From assembly GCF_000972845.2 (NCBI RefSeq), contig NC_040028.1:13762871-13826870 (forward strand): a stretch of 64,000 nucleotides of DNA. The letters run 5' to 3'. The notes beneath the pieces are model-generated. The model was not told where the DNA came from and ran no database searches. It saw only the letters and a program-made list of their open reading frames with translations. Below are positions 1 to 12,480 of this stretch, piece after piece. The first letter of the stretch is position 1. Every line of letters starts with the position of its first letter. Made by a program: the position numbers and the translations under genes. Origin of the DNA: Larimichthys crocea. Taxonomy: Eukaryota > Chordata > Actinopteri > Sciaenidae.

Positions 1-714
1 GTCTTTTTCTCAGAGAGTTTATAGCTTCTATATTTTAGCATAGATTAATACAGCTTAGGCATACCTATCTTGAATTTAAGTCAGTCTAATGCTCCTCATT
101 GCATATCAAGGACACAAGAACATATTATCTGATCATTCCTTGCATTCATTACATTAATGAATCAAATATGACTAAGTGTTCCTCTTCAAAAAAAAAAAAA
201 AAAGTTCATTACCATAAACATTAATATTAATGTCATTATGTGGCGATGTTGAGTTAAAATATCTAATGATGTGTTTCAATATGCCAGTGTTTGCAAAAAG
301 AAAACAGGAGACCACCAAAATACTATTTGTAATTGTTCCTTTAAAATAGCAAATTTGGAAACATTCGGAAAAATGTGCAAGATGTTTTTTTTCTTTTACA
401 AAACAAAAACCTGCTTCACTAATCATAATTAACATGCTGACAATTTGCAGTCTGTCACTGAGTTGCAGGTAAGAGCTAAAAGGCATTGTCTGCTCTTTAT
501 ATTTTTTGCTTCTCTCAGACACATCTGTTTGGAATAACAATGTACATCTGCTGAAAATCACTGGATTTAAAGCAGCTGCATTTTGCTCTGTTCTGTTCTT
601 TTTTTTCTTTTTTTTTTTGGCAAACAACATAACACAGTCTATGATGGAAAAAAATACCATGACATTTCTAGAGATTTATCAAAAAATAATCATTATATTT
701 CACTGTCACGGAGC
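1..714. other. Non-coding, nothing recognised
   Basis: AT-rich sequence with a short A run near 188-203 and a T-rich tract near 599-618. Apparent open frames here run through these homopolymers and show no domain-like composition. Confidence 0.6.
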
Positions 715-935
715 TGCTTGACATGTAATCGCACTGTATATCTTAACAGCACGTTATGGCATACATCTCAGTGTGCTTAGAATATTCTGAAAAAAGCTGT
801 TGCAGTTCTTGATATCAAATGCATCAACAAGCTGGTTGTATTTTAGTCCGACTGAAACGTTGGCTGTCAACAGAGTTCCCATCAAAAGCAGTGGTACCAT
901 CCAGCGCCTAGAGCGTCTGGCTCTGTCCTCTTTTT
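715..935 (-). repeat. Diverged duplicated segment, copy 1
   Basis: About 200 bases here align by eye to 2190-2440 in the same orientation. Shared blocks include AACAGCACGT (near 746 and 2250), AATATTCTG, CTGTTGCA, CAACAAGCTGGTTGTATT and GGCTGTCAACA. Gaps and substitutions are spread throughout, so the duplication is old or fast-evolving. On the minus strand it contains a short ORF with a hydrophobic start (754-900). I do not recognise the family. Confidence 0.7.
754..900 (-). CDS. Hypothetical 48-residue ORF with signal-peptide-like start (copy 1)
   Basis: Reading from the ATG at 900-898 gives 48 codons. They begin with a hydrophobic stretch (MVPLLLMGTLLTANVSVG) that looks like a secretion signal or membrane anchor, followed by KYNQLVDAFDIKNCNS and a short tail with two cysteines. 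The frame is also open upstream of this Met to about 963, where a basic segment (RARRSRRW) precedes it, so a type II membrane segment is an alternative. The ATG and the hydrophobic core are shared with the ORF at 2238-2405. Most of the differences between the copies change the amino acid, so there is no sign of ordinary purifying selection. Coding status is doubtful. Confidence 0.2.
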   Translation of the reverse strand: MVPLLLMGTLLTANVSVGLKYNQLVDAFDIKNCNSFFQNILSTLRCMP

Positions 936-2189
936 CAGCCAGACTGGTCTCTGGCAGCTGCACGCATGCACACTGGCCGAGGTCAAAGCTGTCACTTCAG
1001 AGGGCACTGTCAAATCTCAGCCAGCGTTGGATGATGTGGGAGTGCTCCCTACAATCACCCAGATGTTTCCAATCAGCTGGGCTTCTCCTATCCTCCTCAC
1101 CCGCTTTCGGCACAGTCTGAATTTGGAGTGCCACCATCAACCACTGGAAACATTTTATGAAAGTGAATGAGAAAATCTGATTAATTGAAACCTGTGCTGA
1201 CATTTTCAGTGATAATTTGCATTTTTTTCCCCCTTCCCCGACTCATCACCTTAACTCTTGGCACATTTCCATTCCTTTTTTGAAAGGATGAAATAAATAA
1301 ATAGAAATATTGTGCAGATAGTGCAACTGACAGATTTTCAATTGGAACATTTAAAAAAATAAATAAAAAAATAAAATAAAAATATATATATATAATTCTA
1401 TATTTCACAAATATATAAAAATAACAGCAATTTCAGGTTAATTCTAATTGCTTGACTCTGTATGCATGGTTTTGTGTGTGTGTGCATGAGTGTTTGTTGC
1501 TTATGTGGTTCTATGTGACTGAGGTGTGTCTTTGTGCCAGATCCAGTTCCCTTGCATGCTTACTGTCTCTTTAACAGTTCTCCATAACTAATTTCGTTGA
1601 TTAATTCCATATATAACTGCGGTGTAGCACAGTTTGTTTATTGGTTTTCTGGTAAAAACACGTTTTACAGCTTGCAGACGGTGGGAGTTGATATAATAAT
1701 AGGTATATTGATATTACCTGTGTGTGATATAAATCTGAAACTACTCTATAAGGAATGAAGTGTCTGCTGACAAGCTCTTCCCAGTGACTTTATCTCCAAG
1801 TCAAACAGAAACAGCAACAGTACAAATCATTTATATTAGCACGATAAAGGGACTGACAGGTGTGATGTAGACCACTTAACATCACCTTCACAGTACCAAG
1901 AGACAGACGAACTTTAAAGTATAAACCATTGGTGCGTATAATATATCGCTATTATGTCGCTTTGTGCACGAAAATATTTTAACCTCGTACAAAATAAGGA
2001 ATGAATAACAATAAATAGAAAATACAAAAATTAAATCTTCACCTTCAAAACAGCGGAGTTATCACTGTGAACTCTACCCTGCCTTAAGGTAAAAGTGGAA
2101 ACACATAATTAACAATATTGCAGTGAGATTCTCAGTAATCTGCACCAAATATTCTGTTTATTCTGAGCTACTTTGACACATGCACGCAA

Positions 2190-2440
2190 TGGCTGCACTG
2201 TATTTCTTTCGCTGTCCCTTTTTAAAAGAAAAGAGGATCATAGAGAAAACAGCACGTCAGGGCATGAATCGCAACAACGTGCTCCAAATATTCTGTAAAA
2301 CTGTTGCATGGTCACTTTTTGGTATGAATCAACAAGCTGGTTGTATTGTATGCCTTTTGAAACGCTGGCTGTCAACAAAGCTCCAATCAAAAGCAGCAGT
2401 ATCATCCATTATATAGAGGGTCTCGCTATATCCTTGTTGA
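2190..2440 (-). repeat. Diverged duplicated segment, copy 2
   Basis: This is the partner of 715-935, about 1.5 kb away and in the same orientation. The best-conserved core is 2326-2416, where CAACAAGCTGGTTGTATT and ATCAAAAGCAG are almost identical to copy 1. The minus strand carries a 55-codon ORF at the position matching the copy 1 ORF. I do not recognise it as a catalogued transposon. Confidence 0.7.
2238..2405 (-). CDS. Hypothetical 55-residue ORF with signal-peptide-like start (copy 2)
   Basis: ATG at 2405-2403 opens a 55-codon frame ending in TGA at 2240-2238. The first 18 residues (MILLLLIGALLTASVSKG) form a textbook signal-peptide pattern, and the tail contains a CCDSC cluster. A TAA lies two codons upstream in frame, so the Met is the natural start. 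Its first 26 residues align with the ORF at 754-900 (identical YNQLVD and LLTA), and the tails then diverge. No splice sites, promoter or known homologue could be identified. It may be a relic exon, a small secreted peptide gene or chance. Confidence 0.2.
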   Translation of the reverse strand: MILLLLIGALLTASVSKGIQYNQLVDSYQKVTMQQFYRIFGARCCDSCPDVLFSL

Positions 2441-5400
2441 CGGTGCATATTTCAAAATAAAGTTGTATTTAATAAAAGATATCCCTGCTAATTGAGACTA
2501 AGAAAACCCGGGGCACGGAAGTATAATTCCAGCACAGGTGCAGTGGATGTTTTCTGGATGTCTGGGTATATAATTAAGCTGCCATGTAGCTATAATGTGT
2601 TCAATGTACTTGATGCGACTTTCGAGGCAACAGGGTACCAAACACAATGTATAGAGGGTGGTAGGTGGGAGGGTCAATTGGGGCCTAACAGCCACTTTTT
2701 GCCCATGGGCCCCCTAACAGGTTAATCCAGCCATACAAGCATCAATATTGTGCCAAAGAAGGTCAGCTATTCTTGTTACATTTGATGGTTAGTGATTCTG
2801 AAACAAATCTTAATGATGTCCCATTTTTTAAACAACTGTAGGAATTACTGGCCCGGTAAAAGCACATGCATTAAATGTGACGGATGGCATTATTTAATTC
2901 TGGATACTTGTACCTCAAGGAGCAAAAAATGAATCATCCTTGACTTCACAACGGCACAACAGTGAGACAAGGCGTGCCTCAACCATCTAATGCAAATTAC
3001 CACAATTTAGAGTGTTGTATTCAGCGGGAGACCATTGCTAAATGGTCAGACAAGCTAGTCACAGATATTAAAATAAATTATGTCTAATTTGAATTTTAGT
3101 CACGCTACATTAACTAATAGAAAGTTATTAACATTTCAAAAGACAGAAAAAAGGCTTGTGCCTGCAAAATTAACAGTGGCTGGGCTGACCTGTAAGCCAT
3201 GCAGTCTGATCACTGTAATGACAGCATAATGGCATATTTACATTAAAATCTGGGCAGCTAATATGGGATTCAGAATGGGAGGCTCAGTCAAGGATTATTT
3301 AGTCTGGCCTACTGGCCTCTCGCTGAATGTTTCTTTCTTAACTTCAATACAAAGCAGAAAGTTCTCATTTCATGACTATTTATGTGGCTGGTCTCTGTGG
3401 CTTGCTTTCCCTCTCACCACCCGAATGTTCTCTTTAGTTCCAACCTTTTATCTTTCATCTCCTCTCTCTTTTCCCTCCTTGGTCTTTAAAGGCAATTATC
3501 ATTTCACTTCAGAAATGTCAGAATCCTGCACTTCACTTGTATCTTGAGGATCCTCGTTGGGATCAATGGAATTCTTCACCGACAAAGATGAGTGGCTCTC
3601 TCCCACCAAACCCCCCCCGAACCTTCTGATATTACAATCTTTTAAACAAGTGAAGAATTTCTTTGCATTTTAAATATTCCTAATTCATTTCCACCCCAAC
3701 TTTGATATTCTGCGAGAAACTGCTGTGCTGTTTCAAGATATAGGATGTGAGCACGGACACGATATGATTAAGTTTCAGGTTTAATTGGTGTGAACGCAGT
3801 GATGGAAGGAAATTCTTGTAACATAGAATATTTTTTTGCCTTTGAATTAGCCTAGCTGTGTGTGAGGGCATGGCTGAATATGATCTGTGGAAACTTCAAT
3901 ATCACAATGCAACTACTAACAGCGGACCAATCAACTATTCTGTCAAAAAAGTCAGAAAATTGTGAAAAAATGCAGAATCCAACCAACAACCTACGATGAA
4001 ATATTCCATTTACCCTGAGAGAAAACAGAAAAGGCAGTAAATGCTCTTTGAGAGCAAATGTTTAGTATTTTTCCTTGATAACTGGGCAACATTTACTTGA
4101 ATATCTAAATCATATCTTCAAATATCACTTTTGGGTTATTACACATTACATCATCAACACCAAAAAACAATATAACACACACACAAATAAAATAAATAAA
4201 TACTTATAATTGGCAAGCATGTCAATAAATGTGACAGAGAGATAATTAAAGTGTTTTTAGATATTTATTCAAACTTAAAGCCAAACTTATTCACCTATGA
4301 TCACACACAGTTTGTTAGATTGGTAGCATTTATAGGCACTAACTGTATTTAGTTAGTTAAGGCTAAGACCCCACATCACCCACATTTGCTATGGAAACTG
4401 CAGAGACAGTCAAAATGTTTGATTTTACTTAAATGACACCAAAGTCACAAACATAAATTTAACATTTAAATATCAGATTTACACTGGATCAAAGCAAATA
4501 TAATTGGTACTGAAGTTGTTTTGAATCCAATAGTACCAATCGTGTGATATAAGTCTTCATAGTTAGTTTGAGATACACCTATTTATTTATTGTACTATAT
4601 TTAGTCATTAGTCACTAGATGTTACTCAGTTTATCCTGCAGGAACTAACTAAAATGTGTCTTTGGTTTACACAATGGCCTACCTTTCCATCTGTTTAACA
4701 ATTGGCCATTCACCCTGGAAACTTTAAGCTGACGGGTGAACACACTGATAAACAGCTTTAACCATCTGTGAATGATTTGTTCATGTGTATTAAGGTCTAT
4801 AAATGTTTTAAAACGCACTGTTTGTTCCTTTATCGCAGCTCTGTTTTGTCATCTTCTTATGTTTGCTTGCAACTATTATAAATCGTTAATCATAGTCATT
4901 ATTATCTGTGTTTATATCCTGCTTATTAATACTGAATAGGGAGTGTTTCCATGAAGTCTCTAAAGTTGCTTTCAATCTGCTGTCCTCACTTTACCTTATG
5001 ACGAATTTTTCCGAGTGTCTTTTAGAAACAAAGCTATTACTGCCACATGCACTCCACATGACTGCTGGCTGTGAATATTGGACTCTGACATCCTCCAGGT
5101 GGGAGGAGGTGATATGTATTTAAAAATGCAAAATGACATCTAATGTTTAGCGTTGCTGCTTGTTTCCCAGACCCGGGGTGGACCTGACCATCTGCTCCCC
5201 TGGTCAGATGGAGCTATGCTTTTGGCAGTGCTCAGAGCTGTTCCATTGGCCTCCATCTCAAAGGACACCCAGTATTATCAGATTTCTCTTCCCTCGAAAA
5301 AACTGAGACAGTGGCGCTATAAGAATAACAATATGCTTAGAGAAGGAAGGGGGGCGGAGTGGGGGTGGAGAATAAAACGGGTGGAATGGAGGGAGTGGGA

Positions 5401-7590
5401 CAACAATAACAACAAGTTGTCTTCCTAGCAGCCAGATACTGTCACATTACAGATGGAATCACTTCAGAAACGTGGAGAATTAATATCCTAATGAAGCTTC
5501 GAGTGGCCATTAGGTGTGTGTAATGTGGCTCCAGGGGGCTGGGATAGATGTCCAGCAGCTTTAGGCCCTTATTTGCGCGCAGTCACCTCAGCGGTTGCTT
5601 TTATTAGGGTAACATTAGAGGAAAAGGGAAGATGCCACAGAAAGATAGCGTTTTATTACTCTGGTTCCCAGGGAGCCATGCTCTACCTGTCAGAGGCATA
5701 CGAGGCATGCTGTTTTAGTTCGTTTTACAGCTAAATATCTCTGTTACAAATATCTCTGTCTATGGAACAGCATTTGGGCAATTATCACCAAAGTGTTGCA
5801 GCGTTATCCAGAGATGAGATATTTTGTACGATGTTTCAAACTGTGTGAAAGTATTTCTGTGCAGACAGCCGTGAATATAAATTTCATTCACATTTTTCAT
5901 TCACATTAATAAACTCCATTTCTCTCTTACTCTCAGCCCCCTCTCTCTTTTTCTTTTGACAGGACTATTGCATGCCTCTGCTTTTTATCTCCTTACATTT
6001 TCGGGGGAATGAATTGCTCTCCACTGTCACCGGGCTCCGACCAAAAATTCATTTTTAGCAGGTCAAATGTTTCAGAATGTCATCTTTGACAGGAACCAAC
6101 CAGCACGATGAATACAAGGAAAGACACGGCCTGCTGATCTATTTATTTATTTATTTATTTATTTTTTATCACTGCATACACTTAAAGCATGGTAACCATG
6201 CAGTACACAAAAAGCACAAGCAGGCACAAGCACAGGAGTTTCTATGTAGAAATCAATATTGAATTAAAACACTCCCCACTCATGAATAAAAAAAAATAAA
6301 AAAAATGAAAAATGGTAAGGGGGCTATTGGAGCTGCAGGACTCTACAGTCAGCTAATGAAGGTTATGTTGCATGGCAGAATTCAGTAATTGCAACGCACA
6401 AGTGAGGTATTAGACAGGATGTAGCTAATGGAAAACAATCACATTTAACATGGCTCCTTGGTTCTAGCTGCTCAATAAGTGAGCAGCAGGCTGGCTCACA
6501 GCAAACAGGAGGCAGGAGGGGGGTTCGCACGGCACAGGGTTTTAATGTGATCGGACTATAACAGACAATCTATTTACAGTGTGCTCTGGGGAGCTAATAA
6601 ACAAATGTTGAGTAATTTCAGCCAGCAGTAATTACCCTTGCAGCTGACAAGGAGAGTGTGATACTCTCTCCTTCACCTCCGGCTCGGTCCAGGAGGTGTG
6701 GGCTCTTCGGAGTGGTCCTCCTCTGCTCATATAGACGTGGCTGCTGGCCAACAGTCAACCACACAGGATCATTTACAGTACACTGCTTCTCTCTGAGCAC
6801 CGTGGTGTCAGATTCGACACCATTGTTCTGTTTTGCTTTGGCAATAGCCGGCCACAAATGAGATAAAACTGCAGCATGTAACGATTTGAAGATGTAGAGA
6901 TTCGCGGCTTGTTGAAATTTCATATGTATGTGTTAAAATACTTCCTATATAATCCAATTAAACAGAAACTCAAGCAGCAGGTTACCAGCTTGAGTGGTAA
7001 TTAACATTTGTACATGATTTTAGTGAGACTCCTCACTTCCTTTAGCCACATGCTATTGCACTCTAACCCCATTTATAAACCAGGGGTGGGAGAGAACAAA
7101 TATTAAGTTTAGGAAGCAAACAAATTACTTTGCAGGTTAGATTGGCAAAAAAGGCCAAAGGCATCTTTATCCCGGGTGCTCAGTCTTGATCCTTCAGTTA
7201 CGGTGAAATAGATTTTTATGCAAATATGTCTCTATCGATCGTTGTGGCTTTCTTTGATGGGATGGGATGGAGAAAACCGCATGTAATTAGATAGAGATAA
7301 TCATTAGAGAATAATCATTAATGGAGCATGTTTACATCAGCGTAGAAAAGACAATCTGCTGCATACAGCCACTCAACAGTTTCTAATATTAATTATTTAA
7401 ATTTGTGGATAGACTATTACTGGTTTTAGTATACTGTAACACAAATTACATTTATGATCATTTTCCTGATACAAAGTGCTTACAGGGTTTTGTGTTGTAA
7501 GCAGCTAGTGCCAAACAGCAATATTTTCTGCTGCAGATCGTGCCTACAGCGCATTAGCCTTAGTCCCCTCTGTCATTCTGACCAGTACGG
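2441..7590. other. Gene desert 3' of FIGN, first part
   Basis: No gene is supportable. Simple sequence includes an (ATTT)n run at 6141-6165 and A/T-rich stretches near 4160-4200. The block 6310-6620 is non-repetitive, with several TAAT-containing motifs (for example AGTAATTAC near 6627), and could be regulatory. The block 2640-2725 has a GGGCCCCC-containing motif that faintly recalls interspersed repeats but was not identified. Confidence 0.5.
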
Positions 7591-7599
7591 CACAAACAA

Positions 7600-8480
7600 T
7601 GCCACATATCAGATCCCTGCGTTCTCTCCAGAATAACAAGGAGGGAGTGGAGCAATGACGCGAGGGGTCCAGTCTGAGGGGCTGACAGACGGATAGTGAG
7701 GCAGCCTGTCCCTTATCCTCAGACAGGCAGATGTCCCCTCTCCCTGCGTGGCCGGCTGCTGACCAGGGGAGAGCCAGGCGGCTGCTGAAATGAAGAAACT
7801 TGAGAGCTCCTCAGGGGGTGAGCTGGTCATTTGATGTCCAGCACAAGAGCAGGGTGTGATGCTGAATGAGCTGAGGGAGAGAGGCAGCCTCTGCAGTCTG
7901 TTACAAAGGCCTGGCCTGATGGGAAGGGAAGGAGGGGAAAATACAGAGCACAGACAGACCATTACTATATTTCATCTATTTTGTCAGAGAGAAAATGGTC
8001 GTGAAGCACATGTAGGAATTTGATGTGGGGCAAACATGGGGATTTTATTTTGCACATGAATCTGTTCACAAAACCTATGAAGTCACATCCAACACGGTAT
8101 CCATCTAAATTATCATTATCATCTATGAGCGCTTATAATTTTTGTTTTTTTAATTTTACTTTATCTATTACCAGCTGCTTTATGTGCAAGAACTGTCAAT
8201 AATAACACACCAGACAATGCAGGAGTGATACTGACACAATCTGACAAACTGAAGTCCCATTGAAATATGTGAAGTACAGTCACAATGGAGCCATGGCGTC
8301 TTTCTTACCTGGCCTAGGTTCAGTCTTGCAGGCAGTGGAGAGCCCTTTGAAGGCTACAGAGAGACTGAGATGAGAGGAAGCCCTGCCTGCAGAGGGATCA
8401 ACCATGTCGAAGTGCCAGCACCACAGTGCTGTAATTAATCGCCAGCGATGGCAGCCTTAGTCCTGCAGCCCTGCTCAACT
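7600..8480. promoter_or_regulatory. Two GC-richer non-coding blocks, possible conserved elements
   Basis: Within AT-rich desert, 7620-7960 and 8280-8480 are clearly richer in G+C and non-repetitive. The second contains a TAATTAATC homeodomain-type site near 8433. Frames crossing the blocks look like chance openings. Conservation with other fish is inferred from appearance only. Confidence 0.25.
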
Positions 8481-11400
8481 TCTCCCTCACGACAAAACCT
8501 TGCGGTCAGGAGACGTTAGGCAACATTAACTGCTCGTACTATTTCCATTTTCTGAAAGGGGGCGGTGGAGTGTGCATGTTGTGGGGGTGGAGGTGTCCCG
8601 GGGTAGGTCTGTAGATATAGGACTACCGTGGGGGCTCAGGCGGGGAGAGCGACGGTGCACAAGCCATGGCTGTGTACCTTTCATCTTGGAGGAGATTTGG
8701 AGAGGTTTCAGACCACAGAGACTTCTTAATTCTCACTAATTCATTTGGGTTCCAGATTCACTGGGCCTGGGATAACCTGAGAATGATAATGAACTCGCAA
8801 GGGGAGTGCATGGTCCCTTGCCTTTGAATGTGCTCAGAATAGATTCAGATAATCTTTCCTTGTGAATCTTTCTGGAGGAGAAGAATCCCATTAAGAGTGA
8901 TTGCTTGTCATGAGATGTTCTCCAAGTTGGGGAGATTTAACTTGGGGACACACGTACCCTGCTGTCTGAGGACGTAACCCTAAAATACAAAAAAATGCAA
9001 TATGGATGTATCCGTGAAAAAATAGACCTGTGCAATGTTTCGATTTCGAAATCATACTTTGTAATGAATATTTATTTGCAAGCTGCATGAATCCTCAATC
9101 AATAAACTCTACCCACCAGCTTATATAAAAAAAAAATGTTTTTTTTTCTCCATCATCCAAACAATATATTATCATTACAAATGAGGGAGCAGGGTATTTA
9201 CATTTATGGATTGAAATGCCACATTTTCAATATTATACACAAGCAACTAGACCTACATGTTTACATCCTTGAGGCAAGCAATGCTTGCTGTCCAAAACTT
9301 AACACTGGCATTATTTCTTTACTTTCTTGGCTGCATTTAGTGTTGAGTTGTTTACACCGCGGTTCTTTTAATGTTTGAACAAGACATCCTTTAAAAATAA
9401 GACACATTTTTCAGGGTGCAACTTTTGACATTTCACAAGCAAACCGTGTTTGTCCTTTGCTGTCTGAAATTTGGACTGAAGGAATTTTTCATATACTTCT
9501 TTACAGCAGGCTGACAATGAATAGAGAGATTTCGAAGAGATTTATAGGTCTGTGGAGTTCTAAGGGATAGATTGCAAACTCTTGTGAGAAAAGGCAGGGA
9601 AAGCTGCCTTACTTCAGGGCTGGTCTCATCTTTGGTCAAACAGAAGTGAGCTTAATTTGTGGGTCTGCCTGGGGAATTTCAAAGGAAAAAAGCTTTGAGT
9701 GACGCCAAGCTTGAGCTCCCTGATGTTAGTGAGATGAATGAAAGCAGGGTCTATAGGCTACAGGCCTTCTCACACTCCCACATTAACAGAAGTCTTTCAA
9801 GTTCTCATCAGGATAATTGTATAGGATGCAGTTAAAAAATGCAAGACAGAGGAGCCAGGCAGTACTTGTTATCTGCCTGATTAGAATACATTCACTTGTA
9901 CACATTTTAAGATCATTATAATGTAATAAAACACAATATTCCAAGTGGTTATAGACAGATAAAAGATATACAACAATATTACCGACTTTAATTTAAGTTC
10001 ACATATTTAGCATTTAAAATCAATATGAAACATAAATGGTTTACAACACACTGTAATGTAGCTGTCAGCAGATATACTGCTAGTGTTTATTAATGTGCAG
10101 TAGTATAACTTCTTATATCAGCTCCCACTGATGCCCACAGGAGGAGAAAGTACAAATTAACATTTATATCTTGTATATTATGCGACATAATAGTGCATTA
10201 TAAACAAATCATATCATTATACAGAGGTCATCATTATCAGTCTATACTTGCACACCCTGTGTTGAGAAACTGGATTCAAAATGGTAATTTCTCTTTACTT
10301 ACAGCCCTATGCTATAATATCTAGTGGACAAAATAAAGGACTTCATTTCTTTGCAGGTTCCTATTGCAGAAAATACAAGAATTCATTCTCTGCCTCTTGG
10401 TGTTTTTCAACAGAAGACTTACTGTGCTATTGTATGGAACTGGCTGGCCTTGATAGAATGACCTAACATTTTGACAGGACAAAATATAAAGCTGCTCTTT
10501 ATTCTGTGGACAATTCACCAGATGCAGGCATGGGAATGGCTTTAATCAATAGAAATGTGGGTGTACTGCATGATTTATTCCAGGCTTTGCTTTATGTACA
10601 AAGAAATCTCGGACATTGCTAAGAGTGCGAGCAATAATGGGACCCACTCAATTTTGCCTGAAAGCTTGTGTTGTGATGGTTGTTGCTGCGAGTATTTACA
10701 AGTGCTATCTGATCAGCCTCAGAGGCTTCCCAACGAGACAGATGATTAGGTACGGCAAACGAGCCTCATCACCAGCTAAAATTGATGACTCAATGCTGGA
10801 TGACAGACAACTCTATTTGTATCAAGATAAGGCACTGACAGTTGAGTATCAATCAAAATTGAGTTATTATTGAGCATAAAGGAAGGCATTTGTAATATCA
10901 TTAAATCCAGATATGCCTCTCTTCACATCTGGCAGGCAGCCATGCGTGTGAAGGGGGGGGTTGAGGGACAGAAAGAGAGAGGCAAAGCAAGAAAAAAACA
11001 AAAACAACACTTGGGGCAATCATTCCTGGCAGTGCGCTGGCAGCTGCAGTGCTTTTTTTTTGTTTTTTTTGTAATTTCAATATGTTTCTCTGTACCTCAA
11101 GCTTGGGTGCAATAACAGCTTACAGATTGCTTATGTCATCAAATTTTGACAAACTTCTCAATATGTTTTGACCTTCATCTTTAGCCATCTGCTTTCTACT
11201 CTCCTTATCTCCCCCCTCAGTTTTCACCCTTACAGTAATTGTGGACCCTAAATAGGTTATGTTTGAAAGATGGTATCAAATTACTTAGACAAGAGCAATT
11301 TAGTTTGGGCTAGACTCATTAACCAGTATAGTTATCTTAATTGCAAAAATAACTAAAATACAATAAATAAATAAATAAATAAAAGTTTGCCAGGTCAAGT

Positions 11401-12170
11401 CAGGGCAATTGAAAACAACCTGTAAACACAGCACTACATATTTATACTTTTTTTGGTCTTTGGTCAGAAATACTAAAATGTGTTCACCAACTAGTCTGTA
11501 GTTTGGTGATGAGCAGGGAGCACAGTACACTTTTGTTTTTAGCTGTTGCTGAAATCCTGCATATGGTTAAAGGTAAATATACAGAATTAGTACTATGCAT
11601 AACCATGTTTTCATTGGTGTATAATCACCTGAAAATAAGAATTGTTGTGTTTTTATAGCCTGAGAATGAGCATTTTACATTTCAAGACCCTGCAGGTCCT
11701 CTTCCACGGAGTATGCCATGTTCCTACAGTAGCCCAGAATGGACAAACTAAATGCTTTTCACACATGTCACAGCCATCGTAGTGTCTTCTTTAAGCTAGG
11801 AAGAAGAAGGCGTCACAAGGGAGTTACAATCAAACAATGCCACTAAATCTGTAAGTCAGAAAACCAAAACAATGAGCTGAAAGACCTTTAAAATCATACA
11901 TTATGTTAATCATATTTTTTTGTCAGTCTAGTCAGTTGCATTATTCCGATGTGAGAAAACTATCCTACAGGTCAAAAGATTAAAAGAGATCTCTTAATTA
12001 GTCTGCTGATAACGTGGCATTACGAAGTATCTTGTTCCATGAGCCGGTGATCAAAGTAAACAACACGCTGCGTATAATATAGTCCCTCCACAGTTTGACA
12101 TTTCCCTCTGATTTTCATATCTTTGCCTGAAATGACAGTCTATGTAACATGTGGAGGCCTTAAAAATGCC
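8481..12170. other. Gene desert, nothing supportable
   Basis: Mostly AT-rich sequence with a G-rich patch near 8560-8660, an (AAAT)n run near 11363-11382 and T runs near 11050-11070. Short frames at 10555-10873 and elsewhere have no recognisable homology. Confidence 0.5.
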
Positions 12171-12179
12171 ATGGCTGAT

Positions 12180-12480
12180 ATGAAATCAATTTGCATTTCC
12201 CCAGTGCCTGGATAACATGGCCCTGTCAGAGGACCCTGCAGATATGCTGGAGATAATGACGTTATAGAGGGCGGCTTGCACAGTGGAAAGGATGAAATTG
12301 AAAGAGTGACGTTCTGTGTTTCCCATGATTGCCCTGACTGGAGGACGTGCGGCTGTTGGACATGCACTCCTCTGTCTTTGCTCCCCATTAGCTCCACTTG
12401 TTCCCAGACAGGGGTTAAGACAGACTAAAGAGATCCACCAATGCAACCAGTCAAAGCCTCCTTGTGTCAGCGATGGTATT
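12180..12480. promoter_or_regulatory. GC-richer non-repetitive block, possible conserved element
   Basis: A block of mixed composition between AT-rich flanks, open in more than one overlapping minus-strand frame but without splice signals or recognisable residues. Multi-frame openness is common in low-stop GC-richer sequence. I list it as a possible regulatory element only. Confidence 0.2.

Noticed and set aside
172..660. 162-codon minus-strand frame
   Set aside because: It runs through poly-A/T tracts (poly-Lys and poly-Phe stretches), with no domain-like content or splice context.
2492..2725. Facing frames on both strands with a GGGCCCCC-containing end
   Set aside because: It might be a fragment of an interspersed repeat, but I could not recall a matching family well enough to call it.
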